NCBI GenBank assembly: GCA_947501025.1
Contig: CANMUM010000010.1
Coordinates: 1 to 64,000 of the forward strand
Direction: 5' to 3'
DNA from: an uncultured Paracoccaceae bacterium
Lineage (GTDB): Bacteria; Pseudomonadota; Alphaproteobacteria; Rhodobacterales; Rhodobacteraceae
DNA length: 64,000 nt
Shown: piece after piece, positions 45,624 to 56,235 of the stretch
How the letters are laid out: each line of letters begins with the position of its first letter
How positions within the stretch are numbered: the first letter of the stretch is position 1
The notes under the pieces: generated by a model
Told to the model about the DNA's origin: nothing
Databases searched by the model: none
Seen by the model: only the letters and a program-made list of their open reading frames with translations
Program-made: the position numbers and the translations under genes

Positions 45624-46401
45624 TGGTGTCCTCAAATAAATGTGATGCTTCCTTGTTAAAAGCGTCATCAGATAAATTCAAATGACAAAAACTCACCGTA
45701 ACATGATTGTCTTTTACAAGTCCAACATCCTTGGAAGGTGATTGGGCTTGAATAGGCCCAGGATGCCCGAGCCAAAAATAAGTACGACCATTCGGAGCTT
45801 CTTGCTTGTTTGCTATGACATTGCTTTTTGAAAGCACTTCTGCCGCGCAAAGTTTGATGGATTTGACTTTATCCTTACTGCAAGCAGGGAAATTAATATT
45901 CACAAAACGACCTGCTGGCCAGTTTTCAAGATAGGCTTTAAGTACCGTTGAAATGGCCTTTGGGCCAAATTCACGCGCTGTTTCGAACAATATATCAGGA
46001 TCAGAATGTTGATTGTAATACTGACTAAGTGCGATTGCGGGTATGCCCTGCGCTGTCGCTTCGATTGCTGCGCCAACTGTACCTGAATAAAGGAGGTCAG
46101 GCCCAAGGTTATGGCCACGATTTACGCCCGAAATGACCAAGTCAGGTTTTTCGCCAATCAATTGTTCTGTGAGCAAAATGCAATCGGTAGGGGTGCCATC
46201 CACGGTGAAATGCATATCTCGGCGCTTAGTTGTTGCGATTGGTTTGGTGTAGCTCATGGCATGACCAACGCCAGATTGCTCAGAACTTGGTGCGACAACA
46301 GCTATGCGGCCATTTTTTCCTGCAATTTTATATGCAAGATCATATGCAACCCATAATCCAGCAGCATCATAGCCATCGTCATTTGTGACCAGTATTAACA
46401 T
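45610..46401 (-). CDS. surE: 5'-nucleotidase SurE
   Basis: Metal-dependent survival protein that dephosphorylates nucleoside monophosphates. The NDDG motif is at the N-terminus (MLILVTNDDGYDAAGL), and family motifs VAPSSEQSGVGHAMSYTKPI, VDGTPTDCILL and VISGVNRGHNLGPDLLYSGT follow. 263 residues from 46401; AGGTG lies just upstream. The 14-nt overlap with pcm matches the usual surE-pcm coupling. Confidence 0.95.
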   Translation of the reverse strand: MLILVTNDDGYDAAGLWVAYDLAYKIAGKNGRIAVVAPSSEQSGVGHAMSYTKPIATTKRRDMHFTVDGTPTDCILLTEQLIGEKPDLVISGVNRGHNLGPDLLYSGTVGAAIEATAQGIPAIALSQYYNQHSDPDILFETAREFGPKAISTVLKAYLENWPAGRFVNINFPACSKDKVKSIKLCAAEVLSKSNVIANKQEAPNGRTYFWLGHPGPIQAQSPSKDVGLVKDNHVTVSFCHLNLSDDAFNKEASHLFEDTNEHR

Positions 46402-46543
46402 ATTCACCTCACCAATAAAGCCAATTTGTAACCCGATCAACAATCAAGAACAAGCAGAGCTTTGATAATTTCATGTCAGAGTTAACAATTTTTATACAAA
46501 TCGCACGTTATGTTTACGAAGAATATAAAAAGAGAATCAAAAT

Positions 46544-46978
46544 ATGTTGTCTCAATTTAAAAATATGATGAGCTTAATGTTCATTATGGCGCTTGCAAGC
46601 CCTGTCTATTCGGAGGGGATTGCTGTGGACGCCGATGTGTTTTCATTTGAGATTTCAGAAAGCCTTGAAATATATGCATTGCAGGATACACAAAAAAGCT
46701 TTGTTTTTGAAGATTCTGACTTGGAGAATCGTTGCAAAAATTTGACATGTTTTCAACCTATAGAGGAAATTAAGCCAGCATCTGGAATTAATTTTACGAA
46801 TTTGAAGCTCTCATTTAATTTTGATTTTGCGAGCACTTCATCTAACGAACCATCAATAGATTCACTTAGCAGTATGAGTAAGTCTGCTTTATTGGCCAGC
46901 AGTATACAAACCATCATAAAAGAACCAAGCGACCTACAAGATTACTCACTTGGCCTTAGTTTGTCGCTTAGTTTTTAA
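46544..46978 (+). CDS. Small secreted protein, unknown
   Basis: 144 residues with a signal peptide (MMSLMFIMALASPVYS, cleavage probably after VYSEG). The mature part has two Cys in NRCKNLTCFQP, perhaps a disulphide loop, and ends in DYSLGLSLSLSF, an alternating beta-strand ending in Phe. It sits divergently between surE and serS, where no gene is found in the usual alphaproteobacterial order. No family recognised. Confidence 0.65.
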   Translation: MLSQFKNMMSLMFIMALASPVYSEGIAVDADVFSFEISESLEIYALQDTQKSFVFEDSDLENRCKNLTCFQPIEEIKPASGINFTNLKLSFNFDFASTSSNEPSIDSLSSMSKSALLASSIQTIIKEPSDLQDYSLGLSLSLSF

Positions 46979-46986
46979 ATTGATAT

Positions 46987-48276
46987 TTAGATCAGTTTTC
47001 CCGATATATCGATTTTTGTTGCACCACCAAGATATTTATGGAGAACCTCCGGTAAATTGACGGAACCATCTGCTTGTTGACCATTCTCAACAACAGCAAT
47101 CAAGCAACGACCAATAGCTAGACCAGAGCCGTTCAAAGTGTGTAAAAACTCAGGTTTGCTGTCGTCCGCTCTAAATCGTGAATTCATGCGCCGCGCTTGA
47201 AAATCGCCACAATTTGAGCAGCTTGAAATTTCACGGTAAGTGTTCTGCCCCGGAAGCCAAACTTCAATATCATAGGTTCTGCGCGCGCCAAAACCCATAT
47301 CGCCCGTACAAAGCGCAACTGTGCGGTAGGGCAGCTCTAGTTTTTGCAAAATAGTTTCAGCACATTTGGTCATGCGCTCAAGTTCTTCGTGGCTTGTGTT
47401 AGGGTCACAAATTGTTACCATCTCAACTTTTTCAAATTGATGCTGGCGCAGCATACCCGTTGTATCACGACCCGCAGAACCCGCCTCTGAACGGAAACAT
47501 TGCGTTTGTGCGACCATGCGCATCGGCAATTCGGCTCCATCAACAATCTCGCCATAGACCATATTTGTAAGGGTGACTTCAGCCGTTGGAATCAGCCAAT
47601 GCTCCCCATCAACCTTGTAAGAATCCTCTGCAAATTTGGGAAGTTGTCCCGTGCCATAAAGGGCTTCATCGCGCACAAGAACAGGGGTGAAAACTTCATC
47701 CAGCTCATGCTCATTCACATGCAAATCAATCATGAATTGACCGAGAGCACGGTGGAGGCGCGCAATTGCACCGCGCAAGATAACAAAACGCGAGCCTGAA
47801 AGCCGAGCCGCACGCTCAAAATCAAAATGCTGAGCAATTGACGCAATTTCAAAATGCTCTTTGGCGTCAAAATTAAGTGCTGCAGGGATGCCCCATTTGC
47901 GGATTTCGACATTATCATTTTCATCGGCACCATTCGGTACATCTTCAAATGGCAAATTCGGGATGCTCATGAGCAAATTGCGCAGTTCATCATCCGCTGT
48001 TTTGGCATCAATTTCGGCTTGAGCGATTTCAGCCTTTTTTTCACCGACAAGTGCGCGCAAACGTTGAAACTCCTCTTCATCACCGCGCGCTTTTGCTGCG
48101 CCGACTTCTTTTGAAGCGGCGTTTTGTTCAGCTTTGGCCGTCTCTGCACTATGTATGATTTCGCGGCGTTTTTTATCGATCTCTATAATAGATTCTGCGC
48201 ATGGTTCTAAACCGCGCTTGCCCAAAAGTGCATCAAATTCGGAAGGGTTTTCGCGTATGAATTGTATATTATGCAA
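46987..48276 (-). CDS. serS: Seryl-tRNA synthetase
   Basis: Charges tRNA-Ser and tRNA-Sec. N-terminal long coiled-coil arm ([20 protein letters not shown], residues ~35-105) that binds the tRNA variable arm, then class II motifs: [34 protein letters not shown] (motif 2) and [20 protein letters not shown] (motif 3). 429 residues, standard. Confidence 0.97.
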   Translation of the reverse strand: MHNIQFIRENPSEFDALLGKRGLEPCAESIIEIDKKRREIIHSAETAKAEQNAASKEVGAAKARGDEEEFQRLRALVGEKKAEIAQAEIDAKTADDELRNLLMSIPNLPFEDVPNGADENDNVEIRKWGIPAALNFDAKEHFEIASIAQHFDFERAARLSGSRFVILRGAIARLHRALGQFMIDLHVNEHELDEVFTPVLVRDEALYGTGQLPKFAEDSYKVDGEHWLIPTAEVTLTNMVYGEIVDGAELPMRMVAQTQCFRSEAGSAGRDTTGMLRQHQFEKVEMVTICDPNTSHEELERMTKCAETILQKLELPYRTVALCTGDMGFGARRTYDIEVWLPGQNTYREISSCSNCGDFQARRMNSRFRADDSKPEFLHTLNGSGLAIGRCLIAVVENGQQADGSVNLPEVLHKYLGGATKIDISGKLI

Positions 48277-48315
48277 TGTAATATCCGTAAATAAATTGGA
48301 GTTGTAGCTGGCGGA

Positions 48316-48723
48316 TTAAGAATCGCCTACGCCATTTTCGAGAGCTTTTGCATATCTGCGCACAGCTGTTTGGCGCAAATCATGAATGGCCAAAACCAGA
48401 TCTTCAAAAACACGGTGAATATCGGCATCACTGGCATTTGTTTGAATAAAATGCGCGGCTTGGTTCACATCCAAAATAAGCTCTTCCATTTTCGCTTTTT
48501 GAAGTTTGTTGAGGCGATTTTTATGTTTGGCAACCCATTCTAAAATGATGCCTTCTTCTTCTTTTGTTATGGTTGCGTCATCTTGAAGTTTTATTTTGCC
48601 ATTTTGAATAATAACTGTGCCAATATGATCATAGAGATCGCGTGATTTACGGTTATCTGCCGAAATTCGGTAAATATTTGCATTGCCTTCGCGGGCTCTA
48701 AAATAAAATTTTGAATTGTACAT
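48316..48723 (-). CDS. Unknown 135-residue protein
   Basis: Not recognised. The N-terminus MYNSKFYFRAREGNANIYRI has a beta-like pattern with basic residues; the C-terminal part is helical and Leu/Lys-rich (HKNRLNKLQKAKMEELIL and LVLAIHDLRQTAVRRYAKAL). An AAAAGG site precedes the ATG at 48723; a TTG two codons upstream is less likely. It is on the same strand as serS with only about 40 nt between them. Confidence 0.7.
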   Translation of the reverse strand: MYNSKFYFRAREGNANIYRISADNRKSRDLYDHIGTVIIQNGKIKLQDDATITKEEEGIILEWVAKHKNRLNKLQKAKMEELILDVNQAAHFIQTNASDADIHRVFEDLVLAIHDLRQTAVRRYAKALENGVGDS

Positions 48724-48916
48724 GCACAACCTTTTTTCTTAACTTGTAGTCCTTTACTTATAAGAATTTCAAGTAGGGGCGGGATAAATAAACGGTCTTG
48801 AATGATGATTTTTGATTACGTAAAGACATGAAAAAGAAAAAATGTTAATTTTGGGTCAACAATTTGTGGGCGACAATTGTATAGCAATGATTTTTTAGCG
48901 AAATAAAGGGGCGCAA

Positions 48917-49189
48917 ATGGCAGCAGATGACAATTTAGAGAATCTTCGCAAGCGTTTAATTATGCGTGCCGAACATCGCGGTATTAAAGAGATGGATATT
49001 ATCTTGGGGCGCTTTGTTCGAGCAAATGCGCAATATTTTTCATTTGAAGATATAGATTCACTGGAACTCATGATGGCTGAAAACGATCAGGCGCTTTATG
49101 CAATGATTACGGGGCATCAAGATATTATGCCAGAGCATAAAGATTGGCTTGAGCGCCTCCAAAAATTTGCACTTGAACTCCATCTATAA
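48917..49189 (+). CDS. sdhE: FAD assembly factor SdhE (DUF339)
   Basis: Promotes covalent FAD attachment to SdhA. A 90-residue helical protein with the diagnostic RGxxE motif (HRGIKEMDIILGRF, residues ~20-33) and the Asp-rich FEDIDSLELMMAENDQALY segment. An AAAGGGGC ribosome site lies upstream. Stands alone between the unknown gene and ldtR. Confidence 0.92.
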   Translation: MAADDNLENLRKRLIMRAEHRGIKEMDIILGRFVRANAQYFSFEDIDSLELMMAENDQALYAMITGHQDIMPEHKDWLERLQKFALELHL

Positions 49190-49268
49190 TAATTTACACA
49201 AAACCGTTAAATTTTAAGTTTTTGTTTTCTATATATTGTCACAATAGCTCCAATACAGGAGTTAAGAT

Positions 49269-49808
49269 ATGACAGAGATATTAAATACCGCACAACCAGT
49301 GGTTGATCCACAAGCGGATGCAGCATTCATAAAAGAGGCATCTATAAAGCAGGGCATGACGACCTATTTTGAGGTTGTTGCGCAGGTGGAACGGATGCAC
49401 AGGCTATTGCTTGACGTGATCAAGGATGAGTTTACACGATTGAAAATTATGGAAATTAATCCAGTCCAAGGATTATTGCTCTATAATATTGGTGAATCCG
49501 AAGTTTCTGCGGGAGAATTGCGGACACGTGGATATTATCAAGGCAGCAATGTGTCATATAATTTGAAGAAGCTCGTCGATGGAGAGTTTATGGTTTACAC
49601 ACGGAGCGAAAATGATCGACGTTCGGTGCGTGTAGGGCTTTCTGAAAAAGGGGAGGCTGTCCATAATGTGCTCCAGGGCCTTTTTAAACGATTATATACG
49701 GAATTGATACAAAAGGATATGTGGACACTTAGCGATTGTCGAGCCACACGCGACAATCTCATGTTGATGGAGCGTTATTGGTCAGATCAAATCCGTTTCA
49801 TATATTAA
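49269..49808 (+). CDS. ldtR: MarR-family regulator, LdtR-like
   Basis: 179-residue winged-helix regulator. The DNA-binding core is visible (VSAGELRTRGYYQGSNVSYN, recognition helix; FMVYTRSENDRRSVRVGLSE, wing). This sequence type, upstream of hemA, matches the alphaproteobacterial LdtR family (as known from Liberibacter and rhizobia), which regulates an L,D-transpeptidase and stress tolerance. Ribosome site CAGGAGTT. Target genes are unknown here. Confidence 0.88.
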   Translation: MTEILNTAQPVVDPQADAAFIKEASIKQGMTTYFEVVAQVERMHRLLLDVIKDEFTRLKIMEINPVQGLLLYNIGESEVSAGELRTRGYYQGSNVSYNLKKLVDGEFMVYTRSENDRRSVRVGLSEKGEAVHNVLQGLFKRLYTELIQKDMWTLSDCRATRDNLMLMERYWSDQIRFIY

Positions 49809-50005
49809 ACTGCGACAAATCATCCCATCAAGTTAGATATTCCATATGTTTGGTTGCCAGAATTTTTATTTTCAGCTAGATAACCAATATCGTTAAGGTG
49901 ATTTCGTATTGGCATATGCGTAGCAAGTCATTATGAAGCCAAAACGAATTGATTTGAGTGCGCATAATTGCAATCTCTCTCGGCAAACTGGCGCATAGGA
50001 ACCGC

Positions 50006-51229
50006 ATGGATTATGAACATTATTTCAAGGATGCATTGGCTTCCATAAAAGGCGAAGGCCGTTACCGTATATTTTTAGATATTCGGCGTGAAAGAGGTTC
50101 TTTTCCAAAAGCAACTTGGCATAAAGATGACGGCACACAGAGCGAAATCAGCGTATGGTGTGGCAATGATTACCTCGGAATGGGGCAAAACGAAGATGTT
50201 CTTGCCCGCATGAAAGAAGTTGCCGAGGTCGCGGGAACTGGTTCTGGCGGCACTCGAAATATTTCAGGAACGACAATTTATCACAAAGAGCTCGAGGCAG
50301 AGTTGAGCGATTTGCATGGCAAAGACGCGGCACTTGTGTTTTCTTCAGCATATATCGCCAATGACGCGACATTAAGCGTTCTCCCTAAGTTATTACCTGG
50401 TTTGATTATTTTCTCAGATGAGCTCAACCATGCTTCCATGATTGAAGGTGTTCGCCGAGGTAAATGTGAAAAGCGTATTTGGCGCCATAATGATGTTGAG
50501 CACCTTGAAGAGCTTTTAAAGGCATCTGACCCTGAGGCCCCAAAATTGATCGCATTTGAGAGTGTTTACTCGATGGATGGTGATTTTGGCCCACTAAAAG
50601 AGGTTGTGGCTTTGGCCAAAAAATACAATGCCATGACATATCTCGATGAGGTTCATGCTGTGGGGCTTTATGGTCCCCGTGGTGGTGGCGTTGCGGAAGA
50701 ACTCGGTTTGCTTGATCAGATCGATATTTTTAATGGGACTCTTGGGAAAGCCTTTGGTGTATTTGGTGGGTATATTGCTGCCAGCCGTGAGATTTGTGAT
50801 GCAGTACGTTCATTTGCACCAGGGTTTATTTTTACAACATCATTGCCCCCAGCGATTGCCGCCGCAGGCGCTAAATCAGTGCGTATATTGAAAAATAGCC
50901 CAGAGCTTCGTCAAAAACATCAAGAATCTGCAGCCTATTTGAAGGTGCGCATTCGAAATCTTGGATTGCCGCTAATGGAAAGCCCAAGTCATATCGTGCC
51001 GCTTCATGTTGGTGATCCAAAAATATGCAAACGTATTTCTGATATGCTGCTCGAAGAGTTTGGGATATATGTTCAACCGATCAATTATCCGACCGTTCCT
51101 CGAGGCACGGAGCGCCTGAGATTTACGCCAAGCCCGGTGCATTCTGAGGCAGATATAGCACATCTTATCCATGCCCTTGATTCGCTTTGGGCGCGTTGTG
51201 AGCTCAATCGCGCTGATATTGCCGTTTAA
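50006..51229 (+). CDS. hemA: 5-aminolevulinate synthase (ALAS)
   Basis: Makes ALA from glycine and succinyl-CoA with PLP, the alphaproteobacterial (Shemin) route to haem. Family motifs: [59 protein letters not shown] and the PLP Lys in [17 protein letters not shown]. 407 residues from the ATG at 50006 (AGGA site); an in-frame ATG at 49958 gives an unlike N-terminal extension. Confidence 0.97.
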   Translation: MDYEHYFKDALASIKGEGRYRIFLDIRRERGSFPKATWHKDDGTQSEISVWCGNDYLGMGQNEDVLARMKEVAEVAGTGSGGTRNISGTTIYHKELEAELSDLHGKDAALVFSSAYIANDATLSVLPKLLPGLIIFSDELNHASMIEGVRRGKCEKRIWRHNDVEHLEELLKASDPEAPKLIAFESVYSMDGDFGPLKEVVALAKKYNAMTYLDEVHAVGLYGPRGGGVAEELGLLDQIDIFNGTLGKAFGVFGGYIAASREICDAVRSFAPGFIFTTSLPPAIAAAGAKSVRILKNSPELRQKHQESAAYLKVRIRNLGLPLMESPSHIVPLHVGDPKICKRISDMLLEEFGIYVQPINYPTVPRGTERLRFTPSPVHSEADIAHLIHALDSLWARCELNRADIAV

Positions 51230-51441
51230 AAAGCCTTAATATTTACAGTCCAGTTCTTAAAAACTCTTATTTAGGGTTCAATTTACTGTGAATATCAGCG
51301 GATTTATGCCAAGCTAATGTTCAAAATGATTAAGTTATAGCTTAAAGCTCTGGAGCTATCTAAATAATTATATGAAATATTTGTTTTGAGGCAATAAAAA
51401 CAAGTATATAAGAAAAATACTGAGAAAGATCTTTTTTAGCA

Positions 51442-52557
51442 ATGGGCAGCAATATTAATATCCAAGAACTCATCGAAGAAGGAAACAGCATTGGTGGCAT
51501 CCTTCATGGTGAAAGACTGACGCTTGGAAAAACATTAGATGACGTTTCCAATGATCTCAAAATTCGCAAAAGTGATATCGAGGCGATTGAGGCGAATAAT
51601 GTTGCGAATATTGATCGGCCCGAATTTGCATCTGGATCCATTCGAACTTACGCTCGATATCTTGATCTTGACCCGAAAGAGGTTTTAGATATTTATCGTG
51701 AAAAAAATGGCTTGAAAGCTGTTTCTGTGACACCTTCAAAAGTGCCCCCAAAACTGCGCCATAAAAATACAGCTATGAATATCGGTTACTATAATGCGCC
51801 GAGACGCTCACCGATTTCAACATTTTTACGGACGCTATTTCAAGGCGCCTTGTCAATTGCACCTTTAGCTCTGCTCATTGGTGGGGGCGCTACGGCCGTT
51901 TTCTTCGGATTTAAATTTTTTACCTCAATGCAGGAATTGCAAGTTGTTCCAACAGAATCCCAGCCATCATTTGCAACTGTTGCGCAGATAGATGCAACGG
52001 ATGCTATTGCTCAAGTCAATTATACAGAAGCGCCGACAATCAACTATGATGAACTTTATGCGCGCCAAGCACTCAGCGTTCCTGTGATCACTTTGCGAGA
52101 TGGGCCGATTGCAGAGATCGCAACGACACAAACCACATCTGCCGACGGCGAAATTGCAGTAGAAGTTGCGCAAATTGAACCAGTAAGTGAACCAATGGTT
52201 TCTGTTGGGCCAATTATCCCAAAAGTGGATTTGCTTCCCATGGGCGAGGCTTGGGTTCAACTCAGCACGGATGCAGGCGACACATTGTTCGAAAAACTTC
52301 TGAAACCTGGTGAAGTTGTTCCTGTTCCGATTGAGGGGGCTGTGAACTTTTTGAAAGCGGGCAATGCCACGCAGCTTTATGTCCGTGTGAATGGTGAGGT
52401 CTTTGGTCCAATTGGTCAAGACGGCACATCAGTCGTGCGCAATGTGCCCATGTTACCAACCGAGCTGAAGGTTAACTTTGAATCAGTTACGCCCGAAAGG
52501 CTTGCCGCTCTTCAATCTGTAGAAACTTCATATTTGGCAAGACTAGAAGAGCAGTAA
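51442..52557 (+). CDS. RodZ-like HTH and DUF4115 membrane protein
   Basis: Cell-shape protein type. Cytoplasmic HTH_25 domain (residues ~15-90: GERLTLGKTLDDVSNDLKI, GSIRTYARYLDLDPKEVL), one transmembrane helix (~138-160, SIAPLALLIGGGATAVFFG) and a periplasmic C-terminal DUF4115 domain (~270-345: GEAWVQLSTDAGDTLFEKLL and LYVRVNGEVFGPIG). The middle is acidic and Thr/Ile-rich. 371 residues. It lies before ispG, as rodZ does in many proteobacteria. Confidence 0.88.
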   Translation: MGSNINIQELIEEGNSIGGILHGERLTLGKTLDDVSNDLKIRKSDIEAIEANNVANIDRPEFASGSIRTYARYLDLDPKEVLDIYREKNGLKAVSVTPSKVPPKLRHKNTAMNIGYYNAPRRSPISTFLRTLFQGALSIAPLALLIGGGATAVFFGFKFFTSMQELQVVPTESQPSFATVAQIDATDAIAQVNYTEAPTINYDELYARQALSVPVITLRDGPIAEIATTQTTSADGEIAVEVAQIEPVSEPMVSVGPIIPKVDLLPMGEAWVQLSTDAGDTLFEKLLKPGEVVPVPIEGAVNFLKAGNATQLYVRVNGEVFGPIGQDGTSVVRNVPMLPTELKVNFESVTPERLAALQSVETSYLARLEEQ

Positions 52558-52610
52558 CGCTTTTCAACGCCGCTTGAGGGTGGTAAAACGCAACCAAATC
52601 AGGAGCGTTT

Positions 52611-53732
52611 ATGCACGATCATACACAAGTTAGACCATGGCGCAGTATTGAGCGCCGCAAATCACGTCAAATATCTGTAGGTAATGTGCTTATTGGAGGC
52701 GATGCGCCGATTGCTGTGCAGTCGATGACCAACACTCCGACAACAGATGTGAGTGCGACTCTCGATCAAATCATTGCATGCCATGAGGCGGGTGCTGATA
52801 TGATGCGCGTTTCTGTACCTGATGAGGAATCTAGCGCAGCGCTCATTGAGATTTGCAAAGAGAGCCCTGTGCCGATAATTGCAGATATTCATTTTCATTA
52901 TAAACGTGGAATTGAGGCGGCAAAAGCGGGGGCGGCCTGTTTGCGCATTAACCCTGGAAATATTGGTTCGCCTGATCGCGTTGCTGAAGTGGTTCAAGCG
53001 GCAAAAGATCATGGATGTTCGATGCGTATTGGTGTGAATGCGGGTTCCTTGGAAAAGCATTTGCTTGATAAATATGGCGAGCCTTGTCCTGATGCGATGG
53101 TCGAAAGTGGCCTTGAGCATATCCGCATTTTGCAAGACCATGATTTCCACGAATTTAAAATCTCGGTGAAAGCATCTGATGTGTTTATGTCGGTTGCCGC
53201 TTATCAGGCGCTTTCAGAAGCCACCGATGCCCCGATCCATCTAGGCATTACCGAAGCAGGGGCACTTAGGGGCGGCACGGTTAAATCGGCAATTGGAATG
53301 GGCAATTTGCTTTGGTCTGGTATCGGAGATACATTGCGCGTTTCGCTCTCCGCCGACCCTGTAGAAGAGATCAAAGTTGGCTTTGAGATTCTTAAATCAC
53401 TCGGTTTGCGTCACCATGGTGTGAATATTATTTCTTGCCCAAGCTGCGCGCGCCAAGGGTTTGACGTTATCAAAACAGTTGAAAAACTTGAAGATCGGCT
53501 ATCCCATATCAAAGCGCCGATTTCATTGAGCATTATTGGATGTGTCGTGAATGGCCCCGGTGAAGCGCTTATGACCGATGTGGGTTTCACTGGCGGCGGA
53601 GCGGGTTCTGGCATGGTTTATCTTGCGGGAAAAGCGCATCATAAACTGGGCAATGAGGGCATGATCGATCATATTGTCGATCTTGTGGAAGAGCGCGCAG
53701 AATTATTAAATAATCAGGAGAATGCGCAATGA
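52611..53732 (+). CDS. ispG: 4-hydroxy-3-methylbut-2-enyl diphosphate synthase (IspG)
   Basis: Iron-sulfur enzyme of the MEP isoprenoid pathway. TIM barrel with [28 protein letters not shown] and [11 protein letters not shown], and the [4Fe-4S] ligands in [10 protein letters not shown] and [11 protein letters not shown]. 373 residues. Overlaps prfA by 4 nt (ATGA). Ribosome site AGGAGCG precedes the ATG. Confidence 0.96.
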   Translation: MHDHTQVRPWRSIERRKSRQISVGNVLIGGDAPIAVQSMTNTPTTDVSATLDQIIACHEAGADMMRVSVPDEESSAALIEICKESPVPIIADIHFHYKRGIEAAKAGAACLRINPGNIGSPDRVAEVVQAAKDHGCSMRIGVNAGSLEKHLLDKYGEPCPDAMVESGLEHIRILQDHDFHEFKISVKASDVFMSVAAYQALSEATDAPIHLGITEAGALRGGTVKSAIGMGNLLWSGIGDTLRVSLSADPVEEIKVGFEILKSLGLRHHGVNIISCPSCARQGFDVIKTVEKLEDRLSHIKAPISLSIIGCVVNGPGEALMTDVGFTGGGAGSGMVYLAGKAHHKLGNEGMIDHIVDLVEERAELLNNQENAQ

Positions 53733-54784
53733 TCGCCGAAGAGCAACTCCAGAAAATTATCGAACGTTTCGAATTTGTTGAAGCCAAGATGAACACCCAG
53801 CTATCAGGTGAAGAACTTGTGAAACTTGGTCGTGAATATGCGGAACTAAAAGATGTGGTCGACACAATCCGCAGTTATCAAGCTATGAATGTCGAATTGG
53901 CCGAAGCCGAAGCCATGCTCAAAGATCCCGATATGAAGGAGCTTGCAGAGTTGGAATATTATGACCTCAAGGAAAAGCTTCCGGCACTTGAACATGATGT
54001 GAAAATCGCGCTTTTGCCAAAGGATGCGGCTGATACACGTTCGGCGATTATGGAAATTCGTGCGGGTACGGGCGGTGATGAGGCGGCTCTTTTTGCGGGT
54101 GACCTCTTGGAAATGTATACGCGTTATGCCCAAGGCCAAGGTTGGAAAACATCTATGATTGAGCGTTCAGAAAACGAGCTTGGCGGCATTAAGCAAGCGG
54201 TTATGAATATTTCTGGTGATGGGGTATTTGCAAATCTCAAATTTGAAAGCGGTGTCCATCGTGTTCAACGCGTTCCCGTCACAGAATCAGGTGGGCGCAT
54301 TCATACATCTGCGGCCACGGTTGCTGTACTGCCTGAGGCTGAAGAGGTGGATATTGTGATCAACCCCACAGATATTCGCATTGATACATATCGCTCATCA
54401 GGGGCAGGTGGTCAGCACGTGAATACAACAGATTCGGCTGTGCGCATCACCCATATTCCAACTGGACTTGTGGTAACAAGTTCAGAAAAATCTCAACACC
54501 AGAACCGCGAAATTGCGATGAATGTTCTCAAGGCGCGCCTTTATGATCAACAGCGTCAAGCCCTTGATGATGAGCGTTCTGATGCGCGCAAATCACAGGT
54601 CGGGTCGGGCGATCGCTCAGAGCGGATACGGACATATAATTTCCCGCAAGGCCGCGTCTCCGATCACCGTATCAACCTAACTTTATATAAGCTTGATCAA
54701 GTTCTCGGTGGAGATTTAAGCGAGTTTATCAGTGCATTGATGTCAGCGGATCAAGCCGAGAGATTAGCGGAGCTTGGTCTTTGA
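53729..54784 (+). CDS. prfA: Peptide chain release factor 1
   Basis: Terminates translation at UAA and UAG. GGQ motif in [20 protein letters not shown]; the PxT/PVT codon-recognition region is seen in [20 protein letters not shown]. 351 residues. Coupled to ispG and prmC by 4-nt overlaps; PrmC methylates its GGQ Gln. Confidence 0.97.
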   Translation: MIAEEQLQKIIERFEFVEAKMNTQLSGEELVKLGREYAELKDVVDTIRSYQAMNVELAEAEAMLKDPDMKELAELEYYDLKEKLPALEHDVKIALLPKDAADTRSAIMEIRAGTGGDEAALFAGDLLEMYTRYAQGQGWKTSMIERSENELGGIKQAVMNISGDGVFANLKFESGVHRVQRVPVTESGGRIHTSAATVAVLPEAEEVDIVINPTDIRIDTYRSSGAGGQHVNTTDSAVRITHIPTGLVVTSSEKSQHQNREIAMNVLKARLYDQQRQALDDERSDARKSQVGSGDRSERIRTYNFPQGRVSDHRINLTLYKLDQVLGGDLSEFISALMSADQAERLAELGL

Positions 54785-55536
54785 GAGAGATTGCGGCGCG
54801 CTTATTTGATTCTGGTATTGAAGGGGCAGATTTTGATGCGCGCAAATTAGCGGAGCATTTTTCGGGTGATGAACTTGAAAATGCCATAAAACGCCGTATG
54901 GCGCGTGAACCGATGTCACATATTCTGGGTTATCGAGATTTTTGGCGAGATCGCTTTATTGTGACAAAAGATGTACTTGATCCACGACCCGATAGTGAAC
55001 TTTTTATCGAGCTTGCGCTTGAAGGAGAGCCACCAAAACATATTCTGGATTTGGGATGTGGTTCTGGGGCGCTTGGTTTGTCGGCGCTACGTGAGTTTCC
55101 AGATGCTGATTGCGTTTTTGTGGATATTTCTCAAGCCGCTTTGAATATCGCCGAAAAAAACGCGAAACAGCTTGGTTTTGATCATCGATCACGTTTTATA
55201 AAAAGTGATTGGTTTTCCAATGTTGCGGGAGAATTTAACCTTGTATTATGCAATCCGCCTTACATTACAGAAGATGAGATGCAAAATTTATCGCCAGAAG
55301 TTTGTTTAGAACCTCCTTTAGCTTTAACTCCCGGTGGAGACGGCCTTGCATCTTATCACATTATTTCAAAGAATTTGCGGGCATTTCTTTCTCAAAATGG
55401 GGCTGCATATTTTGAACATGGATTTCAGCAACAAGGAGAGGTCATTTCAATTTTTAAAAATATGGGATTTGAAGCGGCAGGCCAAATCGATATAAATAAA
55501 AAGCCAAGAATAGTTAAGGTTACATATAAAAACTAA
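54781..55536 (+). CDS. prmC: Release factor glutamine methyltransferase PrmC
   Basis: SAM-dependent methylation of the GGQ glutamine of RF1 and RF2. N-terminal PrmC domain ([17 protein letters not shown]), SAM motif [16 protein letters not shown] and the substrate motif NPPY in [14 protein letters not shown]. 251 residues, a little short (the family has ~270-290). Start is TTG overlapping the prfA stop (TTGA). Partner of prfA directly upstream. Confidence 0.93.
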   Translation: MREIAARLFDSGIEGADFDARKLAEHFSGDELENAIKRRMAREPMSHILGYRDFWRDRFIVTKDVLDPRPDSELFIELALEGEPPKHILDLGCGSGALGLSALREFPDADCVFVDISQAALNIAEKNAKQLGFDHRSRFIKSDWFSNVAGEFNLVLCNPPYITEDEMQNLSPEVCLEPPLALTPGGDGLASYHIISKNLRAFLSQNGAAYFEHGFQQQGEVISIFKNMGFEAAGQIDINKKPRIVKVTYKN

Positions 55537-55671
55537 TGATTAGTGCTTGAAATACATGATTAAGTCGTTTACAAAATCAGTGTTGATGCAAACTGCGTCA
55601 CAAGCTTACCCCATATATCAGATAAGTAACTTAGCCCTTGGGTAGCTAACAATAATCATAGGTCAATACAT

Positions 55672-56235
55672 ATGAGATCACCGAACAAATCGCGTTCGCG
55701 TAACAAGAATAACAATCGTCGTCAAAATAATGCAGGAAATGTGATTAACCGCGTTTTCGATAGCAATGGTCCACAAGGACGCGTGCGCGGCACCCCAAAT
55801 CAAATTATTGAGAAATATCAATCACTCGCTCATGATGCGATGCTGTCAGGCGACCGTGTTGAAGCCGAAAATTTCTCTCAACATGCTGAGCACTATATTC
55901 GTATGATGGCCGAAGCACAGGCTGAACTCGCTAAAGAACAAGCGGCACGCCAAGCCGAGCAAGAAGCGCGCCAAGCTGAACAGGCGGCACGCCAAGCTGA
56001 ACAAGAAGCGCGCAACCGCGCACGTCAGGCTGAACAAGGCGATCAAAATGCATCTGATCAAAGCGAGACGCCATCTCAAGATGAGCCAGAAAAGCAGGAT
56101 AAATTGTCAGATCCACGCGAAGAACAACCGAAAAAACCACGCCGCAAACCATCTCAACGCAAGCCTAAAGCTGATGTTGCAGAGGGCTTTGATGATCAAA
56201 ATGCACCTGATTTCTTGAAAGTGATTAGTGATTAA
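55672..56235 (+). CDS. DUF4167 protein with heptad repeats
   Basis: 187 residues, basic N-terminus ([20 protein letters not shown]) followed by the DUF4167 core: [52 protein letters not shown]. Residues ~92-122 repeat A-R-Q-A-E-Q-E heptads, then an acidic/basic low-complexity tail. Probably binds RNA or ribosomes, by inference from the basic N-terminus; function unknown. Its 3' end overlaps the convergent rsmA by 11 nt. Confidence 0.88.
   Translation: MRSPNKSRSRNKNNNRRQNNAGNVINRVFDSNGPQGRVRGTPNQIIEKYQSLAHDAMLSGDRVEAENFSQHAEHYIRMMAEAQAELAKEQAARQAEQEARQAEQAARQAEQEARNRARQAEQGDQNASDQSETPSQDEPEKQDKLSDPREEQPKKPRRKPSQRKPKADVAEGFDDQNAPDFLKVISD
55945..56037 (+). repeat. Coding tandem repeat, ~21-nt unit (AEQEARQ)
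   Basis: Within the DUF4167 gene, the 21-nt coding unit for A-E-Q-[E/A]-A-R-Q repeats about four times with third-position changes. The product would be an extended charged helix. Copy number may vary between strains. Confidence 0.65.

Noticed and set aside
55945-56037. Tandem repeats that could suggest a CRISPR-like array
   Set aside because: Units are contiguous without spacers and lie in frame within a coding gene.
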